From: Macrostomum hystrix
Taxonomy: Eukaryota > Platyhelminthes > Macrostomidae
Assembly: GCA_950097015.1 (NCBI GenBank)
Contig: CATNEN010000007.1
Coordinates: forward strand, 1,116,001 to 1,180,000
Length of the DNA stretch: 64,000 nt
Direction of reading: 5' to 3'
The first letter of the stretch is position 1; each line of letters opens with the position of its first letter. The notes beneath the pieces were generated by a model. That model was not told where the DNA came from, searched no databases, and saw only the letters and a list, made by a program, of their open reading frames with translations. Below are positions 56,701-64,000 of the stretch, one piece after another. Made by a program: the position numbers and the translations under genes.

Positions 56701-57817
56701 CGCATGTCACACTGTGGGCTGGAGTTTTACTTGACTTGGTTGCCATTTTTAGCGACAACCCGAAACTCTGCTACGACAGTCAGGTGGTACTCAGTGCTTC
56801 ACTTCTCCTTTGGAGCTTTCTGTACTTTGAACTCATCAAATTCTATCCGAGACTCAGCAATACGATGGCAATGCTCGTCAGTTTGATAAAGAAGGATCTG
56901 ATACCATTCTTGCTCATTATTTTCGGCTTGGCAATGCCGTTCGGAGTTTTCTTCTACAACCTGTTGTTTCCAGCGATCAATGCTCAAACTCAGCGTACGT
57001 TCACGTTCGGTTACTCCTCGTTGTTCCATGAGATGTACAAAATAGCGCTCAATATGATGTTCGGAATATTCGAAAAGGTTGACTATCAGAAAGCGAACTC
57101 CACCGACGCGAATTCAACAAACATGAAAGCTGGGGAGGTAGCCCACCCCATCGGACACTGGTGGTTTAACAACGTCCTGATATTTGTCTTCCTGACCTTC
57201 GTCAACATCGTAATGATAAACCTGCTGATTGCTCTGTTCAATCGAACTGTCGAAAGGATGGCAGTGAAAGAAAAAATGATATGGCAGAAAACTTTTTTTG
57301 ACGCATGTCAGGATTACGAGCACATCAGCTGTATTCCTGCACCGTTCTCCATCATCTACTACCTGAAAAAGTGGCGAAAACCCAAGCCAAGCCTCAGCAC
57401 GAATTCAAAAAACGTAAGCCCGTGCAGATGCTCACAGTCTGTTTGAACATTTTATATCCCATGTTCGCATATCATTTGTACTTTCTGCATTTTCCTTCCT
57501 AGGTTCGAGCCTGGTGGTCAGTCGACGGCCCAGTCAACGACATCCCGGAAGATTATCTGAAGTTCCTGGAGTTCCAGGCCCGCAGGCTCCGAGTGCTTCG
57601 ACCGAAGCTTCTGCAGGCGGTGCCCCAGCACCAGGGTGACCTGAAGGAGCTGAAGGGCCTCGCGGAGTGTCTGGTGGAGACCCAGGGCGAGAGCGAGATT
57701 GCAATCAACAGTCAGCGAGAACTGCTGCAGCTGATGCAGGAGAATCAGCAGAAACAGGCGGAGCAGTTGCAGAGCGTCATCCAGATACTCAACGACCAAG
57801 ACCGGCGGTCGACCTAA
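53730..57817 (+). CDS. Ankyrin-repeat channel with TRPM-like pore
   Basis: Probable plasma-membrane cation channel. Exons 53730-57413 and 57503-57817 (phase 0) give 1,332 residues. The start MSDERLNEHS is the first ATG after the putative acceptor. Residues about 90-550 hold some twelve ankyrin repeats, for example DNNGNTVLHYAARNQQDES and YAGATCLHFACEAGHEANIL. A linker follows, then S1 near residue 875 and S5 near 1055-1080 (DLIPFLLIIFGLAMPFGVFF). The pore loop includes LFHEMYKIALNMMFGIFE. S6 contains FVNIVMINLLIALFNRTVE, then IWQKTFFDACQDYE and IPAPFSIIYYLKKW, which matches the post-S6 signature of TRPM channels (NLLIAMFN, W-x-x-Q, PPP-I). The second exon encodes a Gln/Leu-rich coiled coil, as in TRPM tails. 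TRPM proteins normally have a SLOG/MHR N-terminus, not ankyrin repeats, so this is a hybrid layout or a distinct TRP group. The large first exon has a lower GC content than neighbouring genes. Confidence 0.85.
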
Positions 57818-57914
57818 CGATCGGGCCGCCTTCCGTCAATTTTATTCGAGGGCTGTTGATGTAATCAAATCGCGAGAATATTTTTAATGATAAACGATAA
57901 TTTTCTATCAAATT

Positions 57915-59450
57915 GAGAGTACTTGGTACGATGTTGATAGTGTGATTGAATCACAAAGTACTTGGTTCGCTGTTGATAGTGTAATTGAATCATAAAGTAC
58001 TTGGTTCGATGTTGATAGTGTGATTGGATCACAAAGCACTTGGTTCGATGTTGATAGTGTGATTGAATCAGAAAGACTCGGTTCGATGTTGATAGTGTGA
58101 TTGAATCACAAAGTACTTGGTTCGATGTTGATAGTGTGATTGAATCACAAAGTACTTGGTTCGATGTTGATAGTGTGATTGAATCACAAAGCACTTGGTT
58201 CGATGTTGATAGTGTGATTGAATCACAAAGCACTTGGTTCGATGTTGATAGTGTAATTGAATCATAAAGTACTTGGTTCAATGTTGATAGTGTGATTGAA
58301 TCACAAATCACTTGGTTCGATGTTGATAGTGTGATTGAATCACAAAGCACTTGGTTCGATGTTGATAGTGTAATTGAATCATAAAGTACTTGGTTCGATG
58401 TTGATAGTGTGATTGAATCACAAAGTACTTGGTTCGATGTTGATAGTGTGATTGAATCACAAAGCACTTGGTTCGATGTTGATAGTGTGATTGAATCACA
58501 AAGCACTCGGTTCGATGTTGATAGTGTGATTGAATCACAAAGTACTTGGTTCGATGTTGATAGTGTGATTGAATCACAAAGCACTTGGTTCGATGTTGAT
58601 AGTGTGATTGAATCACAAAGTACTTGGTTCGATGTTGATAGTGTGATTGAATCACAAAGCACTTGGTGCGATGTTGATAGTGTGATTGAATCACAAAGCA
58701 CTTGGTTCGATGTTGATAGTGTGATTGAATCACAAAGCACTTGGTTCGATGTTGATAGTGTGATTGAATCACAAAGCACTTGGTTCGATGTTGATAGTGT
58801 GATTGAATCACAAAGCACTTGGTTCGATGTTGATAGTGTGATTGAATCACAAAGCACTTGGTTCGATGTTGATAGTGTGATTGAATCACAAAGTACTTGG
58901 TTCGATGTTGATAGTGTGATTGAATCACAAAGCACTTGGTTCGATGTTGATAGTGTGATTGAATCAGAAAGACTCGGTTCGATGTTGACAGTGTGATTGA
59001 ATCACAAAGCACTTGGTTCGATGTTGATAGTGTGATTGAATCACAAAGCACATGGTTCGATGTTGATAGTGTGATTGAATCACAAAGCACATGGTTCGAT
59101 GTTGATAGTGTGATTGAATCACAAAGCACTTGGTTCGATGTTGATAGTGTGATTGAATCACAAAGCACTTGGTTCGATGTTGATAGTGTGATTGAATCAC
59201 AAAGCACATGGTTCGATGTTGATAGTGTGATTGGATCACAAAGCACTTGGTTCGATGTTGATAGTGTGATTGGATCACAAAGCACTTGGTTCGATGTTGA
59301 TAGTGTGATTGAATCACAAAGTACTTGGTTCGATGTTGATAGTGTGATTGAATCACAAAGCACTTGGTTCGATGTTGATAGTGTGATTGAATCACAAAGC
59401 ACTTGGTTCGATGTTGATAGTGTGATTGAATCACAAAGTACTTGGTTCGA
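57915..59450. repeat. 39-bp minisatellite
   Basis: About 39 copies of a 39-bp unit: GTGTGATTGAATCACAAAGC then ACTTGGTTCGATGTTGATA. A TGATTGAATCA segment is an odd-centred near-palindrome. The unit is 13 codons and open in several frames (VIESQSTWFDVDS on plus), giving ORFs of 150-364 codons on both strands that are artefacts. A block at 58070-58290 resembles 58970-59190, suggesting higher-order duplication. Confidence 0.97.
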
Positions 59451-59564
59451 TGTCCTTTTGCAAACCTTCTTACCCTCCTTTACTGTGCTAAAGCCAACTT
59501 ATAATTTATATTTTATACTTTTGCTTACCTTGAAACTCTAAATTTTCAGTGGAGTTACATTTGA

Positions 59565-59757
59565 AGCTTCAGTTCACCCAGCCGTTAATTGGGTGCCTGC
59601 ATTAGCTGGGGTATTTGAAAGTGAGTCTTGAGTGTCCATAGACTGAACAGCCGTAAGCAGCCTTCAGGTGCGCTGCACAATAGCTGCGGCTGTGCTGTCG
59701 GCTCCTCATCTGACACAATAGTGGCAGGGGGTAGTCAATCACTTTTATCATATTACC
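59565..59757 (+). mobile_element. 5'-truncated SINE family 2 copy
   Basis: The segment containing CTTCAGTTCACCCAGCCGTT, GACTGAACAGCCGTAAGCAG and TAGCTGCGGCTGTGCTGTCG aligns with 50703-50870 of the full-length copy. The tRNA head is missing. It lies at the end of the 39-bp array. Confidence 0.88.
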
Positions 59758-60033
59758 CGGAAAAAAACTTTTTTGCGCTACCCAATTGTTACAAATCAAT
59801 TGATTTCATTCAAACACTTACATTTTCTGCATCATTATGATAATTGTAATGTTTTTTAATCTACCTTTTATTTAGCCATGTGTACTTAGCTGGCAAGTTT
59901 TTTTCATGGCAAATTTTTTATTCATCTGCAGAGCAGTAAATTATCATTTTTTCTAAATGACAAAATATTTTGTATTGACAAAATATTTCAACACTCTACC
60001 TTCGCAATGGAGTATCAGCTAGTTTCTTTTCAG

Positions 60034-60597
60034 AAAAAAACTATTTGCTCGAATTAGACACTAAAACTCTAGATTTTAGCAAAATAAAGCTAGCGTATGA
60101 CAAGCGCAATACCGCCAAGGTCTTGAAAGTCCTGCTAAAGCAGCAGGCACACACTAAAACGCAGCTGCCATTCGACACAGCCGTGGCAGGTAAAGGAGAT
60201 TCGAGACGACACATGGAGACTACAACGAGGCCAACAGTCCTGCATGCGGCACGTGACTCAGCTACGACCACTGATGGGGTCCGGTGGCCCGCCTGCCAAC
60301 CCACCTGCCCGCCAGTCATCTGACCCGCCCGCCGGCCAGGACACTCGTCAGGATAACGATGCCGTTGCACTGAGACAACATCCAAGAGCTGCCCGTGACA
60401 AGCCGAATTGGCATTCACGTTTTGAAATTTCGGTACTATCGACTAGAAAAATTATATTTCTCAGTTTTTACGTTACCTGTGACTACCTGGGACAAAATCT
60501 CGGCCGAAGGAAAATCCTGGCAAGACTCGGTGCTGCCCTCGGCCCGCCAGCTGCTCATCGGACAGTTAAACAGCAGGCTGACAATGCTCAAAGTTAG
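60034..60597 (+). CDS. Unrecognised gene, two internal exons (partial)
   Basis: Exon 60034-60189 (acceptor TTTTCAG, donor GGTAAAG) encodes KNYLLELDTKTLDFSK and onward to LPFDTAVA. Exon 60465-60597 (acceptor TTTCTCAG, donor GGTGAGA) encodes FTLPVTTWDKISAEGKSW and onward to NSRLTMLKV. The two join in phase (G/TT gives Val). A further exon may start at 60648 or 60650 (RLLQYDLLIFFENSKR). I recognise no family. The sequence is Lys/Leu-rich and looks soluble and partly helical. No start or stop was found; 5' exons would have to lie between the TRP gene and 60030. Two other open frames through 60190-60460 are probably intronic. Confidence 0.35.
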
Positions 60598-60659
60598 GTG
60601 AGATAAACTACCCAGCCTTCTCACTGTTGCTTCTTGATCTCAGAGGCTGCTGCAATATG

Positions 60660-61145
60660 ATCTTCTCATCTTCTTCGAAAACTCCAAGAGGGTTACATCC
60701 CATCTTCCAAATCAATGATCGCAGATCACTGCATATTGGGCTGTTCTGTCGATCTCTAGATTGTGCAGCTCCGAATTAAGATGCCAAGTCATACAGAAGC
60801 AATTCACCTGCTCTACGCCCTTAAGATGCACAATGCTTTCGCCCCCCTCACAGTTAGGAGCCTTCTCACTGCCTGATGCTACACTGCGCTATATTAATCT
60901 GGCTTTTTAATATGCTGCTCAGGTTTCTGAACAACCTCAGCAAGTTTACTGAGCCTTTCACTGGAATTAAGCAGCATTTACTGAAGCTTTCATTTTGTTT
61001 CCTATGAAAAACTGGAATACAATCCCCTTTTAGAAACAGTGTAACTGTTTGCCATTGGGGTCGAACTATCCAAACACGTGGTTCATTTAGTTTTTCTCTC
61101 CAGCTGCGGTATCTGGGGGTGAGAGCACAGAATTAAAGCCAGAGC
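60660..61145. other. Region without a firm gene
   Basis: Possible continuation of the preceding gene, and then the 3' end of the minus-strand secreted protein. No repeat or RNA gene seen. Confidence 0.35.
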
Positions 61146-61149
61146 ATTG

Positions 61150-62168
61150 TCACAAGCGGAACAGATCGAAAAGCCAGTTGATTTCTGCGGCACTTCGGTA
61201 GTCATTGGCCAGAGCGATCAGCCTGACCTGGCCCTTAAACCAGTAGTTGTAGGAGCTGTCCGAGGCGCCGAACCGGATGCATCTTCGAGGCGCAGCGCCC
61301 AGATAATCGCGCCTCGAATAGTTGAAGTTGGCACTGTCGATGAAGCTGCGGTTGTAGTACATAGAAGCTGCCTCCGTCAGGTTGGACACTGCGACGCCCA
61401 AGTCCACCCACTGGTCGTTGGTTTCAGCCAGCAGCACGCGGCCAGCTCGAGTCTCCACTTTGAGCAGCGGCAGCAGCCTGCCGTAGGAATCGTAGAACAA
61501 AGCGCCGGGTCCCTTCCACTCCCACATGTTGGCGCCCATGGCCCCGTTCACGCAGTTGTAGTTGTCCAGGTACGGCTGCGACTGCGGATAGCGCTTGATG
61601 CGAAGCAGCCAAGTCAGGCCTCGGGTCCAGTGGAAGTCGTCAGCGTCAGCTGCGAATTCACGCCGTTGAGGCGCGGAGGGGCGCCGACGTAGTCGTAGAC
61701 AATGTTCTGGTCGGCAAAGTTGGCCTGAACGCCGTCTCGACAAACGAGGTTGCAAAGCCCCATTTTCGCCCTGACGCTGGGAATCCAAACGCCATCAAAG
61801 ACTAGTCTCATGTCCAGAGCAGTCGAGTCGACGTAGGTAGTGCAAGCCGGTGGTAAAAGTGCAGCGGACGCCTTTTTGGGAAATACCTGGGCGCACACGT
61901 CTTGCAGAGCAAACGCCGAGCATTGTTGAATGTGCGGGCTGTACTGGATGACGCAGAGGTCGCACTGCAGCTGAGGTACTCTAGACATGGCAATCAAACA
62001 GCTGCGGCTGTCAGTCAAACTCCAAAGTTGAGCAACTGCAAGCGAGTCGGAGAGACAGTCGGTGACAGCGTCGAGGCTGCGAAAGCGCCGAGTGCAGCCC
62101 CTGCTCGTGACAACCAGCCGCTGTTGAAGCAGCAGCTGCAGAAGGAGCAGTAGCACTGCAAGCGACAT
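61150..62168 (-). CDS. Secreted Cys-rich protein with LamG-like C-terminus, frameshifted
   Basis: Starts at 62168 with a hydrophobic signal peptide (MSLAVLLLLLQLLLQQ). A Cys-rich domain follows (CDLCVIQY, QDVCAQVF, LCNLVCRDG), continuing in one frame to about 61640. A second frame then carries the rest to the stop at 61150-61152. The C-terminal part (DNYNCVNGAMGANMWEW, GALFYDSYGRLLPLLKVE, WVDLGVAVS, YNYWFKGQVRLIALANDYRS, AAEINWL) has the look of a concanavalin A/LamG-like jelly roll, whose last strand typically reads F-x-G-x-I...A-x-S-A-A-E-I. The frames overlap from 61788 to 61614 and must switch near 61615-61660, where a GCTGAC direct repeat makes an indel likely. Either a sequencing error or a young pseudogene. 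The family is not identified. Total about 340 residues. Confidence 0.6.
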
Positions 62169-63245
62169 CTAGCTGAAATTGAGGTGCTGAAATTGAAATT
62201 TATTTGCTTCATCATCATCTTTTATCCATCGCATCGAGCAGAATCTGCTCCAAAGTGGCAAGAAAATCTGCCCCAGCTCGTGCTGGGAGACATTGTTTCG
62301 CCTGTCAACAAAATCTCTTACAGGCAACACGAGAACAATGCTCTTTTGTTTGTTTGAGTGAAAAGAATTAGTAAATAATGATTGACATTCCAGCACTCAA
62401 TGCATTCCCAGACAAGTTTTTGTGGCCCTCAAAACACCTGTACCCGATTCCCACGGCACTATATTCGTACCCGGGCATTAAGGGCGTAAATGTGATTCAT
62501 CAGGCATCATTTTACAGAAAGTCACGAACTTGAAGCTTCAGAAGAGGAGCCAGTTCAGCTCTTGGACCGAAGACAATTGGCAGGGCGCTCGAGCTTCAGA
62601 ATGGTAGGTGGCGTTCCTCCAAGATCAGCAGGAGGCCGAAGACTGCCATCCATGCTACTCGATGTCGTTGATCATTGTGCTTTGCGACATGATTTATTCC
62701 CTAAGTTTAGCTGTTAACGGAGTTCTCATGTTGAAGGAAATTCTCAGAAATTAATAAACGAAATTTTATCATTTTCTTAACAAAAATGATTTCAGTGTTT
62801 TTTAACTAAAAAAGAATTCATGATGCAAAAATTGTTTGTCATTCATTTCGGCTGCCTCCAAAAGTGTACAAAACTGATTAAACTTACTTATAATGTATTT
62901 ATATTGTATAGACAATATCGTAGCAAATCAGCTTCTTCCACGCGAGCGAACAACGGGAATAAAAGAGAAGGAAAAATCTTCGTAAAGAAGAGACGCAAGT
63001 AATAAAAAAATTATTTTGGACTTTCATTAATAAAACTTTTATTCACAAATGACAGATCATAGCATTAATTGAACTTTAATTCGAATATAGGACTGTACAG
63101 TTTTTTTTATTCTTATGTCAAATTGTGGATTGGGTTCGGTGCTGAAAAGGCACTGCGTTGGGTTCTTCGTGGGATTATTGTTAATTCTATTATGTAGTGG
63201 TGCCGATGGATGGCTGAAGCTATATGAGGTGGTTAACCGAGTTTG
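62169..63245. other. Intergenic; one small ORF of uncertain meaning
   Basis: A 51-codon ATG-initiated frame at 62378-62533 (+) starts MIDIPALNAFPDKFLW, then HLYPIPTALYSYPG. It is more protein-like than chance would suggest, but it has no recognised homolog and no splice proof. TTTTACAG at 62510-62517 could instead be an acceptor. Otherwise nothing is seen. Confidence 0.25.
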
Positions 63246-63249
63246 ATTT

Positions 63250-63505
63250 CGGTAGAGGAGTGAGGTCGTTGGCGGAGTGAGGTGGTTGGCGGAGTGAGGT
63301 GGTTGGCGGAGTGAGGTGGTTGGCGGAGTGAGGTGGTTGGCGGAGTGAGGTGGTTGGCGGAGTGAGGTGGTTGGCGGAGTGAGGTGGTTGGCGGAGTGAG
63401 GCGGTTGGCGGAGTGAGGTGGTTGGCGGAGTGAGGTGGTTGACAGAGTGAGGTGGCTGGTGGAGTGAGGTGGCTGGTGGAGTGAGGTGTTTGTCGGAGTG
63501 AGATT
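63250..63505. repeat. 17-bp minisatellite
   Basis: About 15 copies of GGAGTGAGGTGGTTGGC with a few substitutions (GCGG, GACA, GCTGGT). The open minus-strand frame across it is an artefact. Confidence 0.95.
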
Positions 63506-63885
63506 GAGTGAGTTGGATTATTCACATAGTTTCGGTGATGGAGTTTGATTAGTCTCCGCTGTTCAGGTTGAGAAGTTTGTTCGTCGGATGAAAGTAAAAA
63601 AAATGAAGTAAATTTGATTTGAAATTTCTTTTTCTGTTGTATCTTTAAAGTTTGATCATTTTAAAAAGCAGATAATTCAATAGAGGTGCTCCGATTTGTT
63701 CGAAAACACGAGCTCATTTAATTAAACACAAGTAAGACTTGAAATGTTGCAGGGAAAGACTTATTGCAGCATAAAACAAACATCCAAGAGTGTTGATCAA
63801 ACTGAAGCGGATGTCTCTTCTCCATCTGGATCATTGTAAATTGTGAGCTGCATTTATCAAACAGAGACAGCCGCAGTATGATCTC
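63506..63885. other. No gene seen
   Basis: AT-rich unique sequence between the 17-bp array and the possible terminal exon; it would be 3' untranslated if that exon is real. Confidence 0.45.
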
Positions 63886-63956
63886 TCAGACTACAACTTC
63901 GTAGACTATCTTTCGACCTTGTCTGTAGCCGGACTCAAAGCTGTACGGGTCCGTGT
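63886..63956 (-). CDS. Possible last exon of a gene extending beyond the window
   Basis: On the minus strand an acceptor (CATTCCAG, ending at 63957) is followed by an open frame DPYSFESGYRQGRKIVYEV and a TGA at 63886-63888. Two bases complete the previous codon. Nothing in the remaining window gives the upstream exon, so the product cannot be named. Confidence 0.3.
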
Positions 63957-64000
63957 CTGGAATGGAAGCAGGAAAGTTTAGCTCATTTTCTCTGAAATTC

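Noticed and set aside
57865-59434. Long ORFs on both strands (STSNQVLCDSITL and ESQSTWFDVDSVI repeats)
   Set aside because: The 39-bp unit has no stops in several frames; no start context or flanking exons.

Overview
This window is nuclear DNA of an invertebrate animal. It holds multi-exon genes with GT/AG introns, animal-only families (plakin, GABA-B-type receptor, TRP channel, somatomedin-B protein) and tRNA-derived SINEs with perfect target-site duplications. Many plain introns are only 65-150 bp. Together with the large secreted and 7TM repertoire this would fit a spiralian such as a free-living flatworm, but the species cannot be fixed from the sequence and I hold that guess loosely.

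Layout. 1-7080: almost gene-free, filled by five unrelated minisatellites (20, 34, 23, 23 and 25 bp units). 7085-21433 (+): a giant plakin-domain gene of about 3,000 residues, with spectrin-like repeats and an SH3 domain, then one 6.4-kb exon encoding 53 copies of a 24-residue Cys-containing repeat, then a terminal exon with 68-72-residue repeats. A hAT-type MITE stuffed with a 16-bp satellite sits in its 5' intron. 22818-24585 (+): cytosolic sulfotransferase. 25731-32343 (-): GABA-B-like class C receptor in about 14 exons. 34357-34914 (+): intronless ARF-family GTPase. 36415-39710 (-): ATG4-type autophagy protease. 41167-41739 (-): ribosomal protein uL6 (RPL9), intronless. 45633-47159 (-): intronless CYP2-clan P450, bracketed by two inverted copies of one SINE family. 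48803-52458 (+): somatomedin-B plus seven-transmembrane orphan receptor. 53730-57817 (+): a channel with about 12 ankyrin repeats and a TRPM-like pore and tail. 60034-60597 (+): exons of an unrecognised gene. 61150-62168 (-): secreted Cys-rich/LamG-like protein split by a frameshift. 63886-63956 (-): possible last exon of a gene that runs off the window.

The genes do not form a pathway; this is an ordinary mixed eukaryotic neighbourhood. The unifying oddity is the tandem repeats. More than twenty minisatellite arrays, nearly all with private unit sequences of 15-45 bp, lie inside introns or just beside genes. They turn introns of about 80 bp into introns of 0.5-2 kb and create many long spurious ORFs. 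The most unusual coding feature is the plakin repeat array, whose short 13-residue spacer units recur every 5-10 full units with the frame kept exactly.
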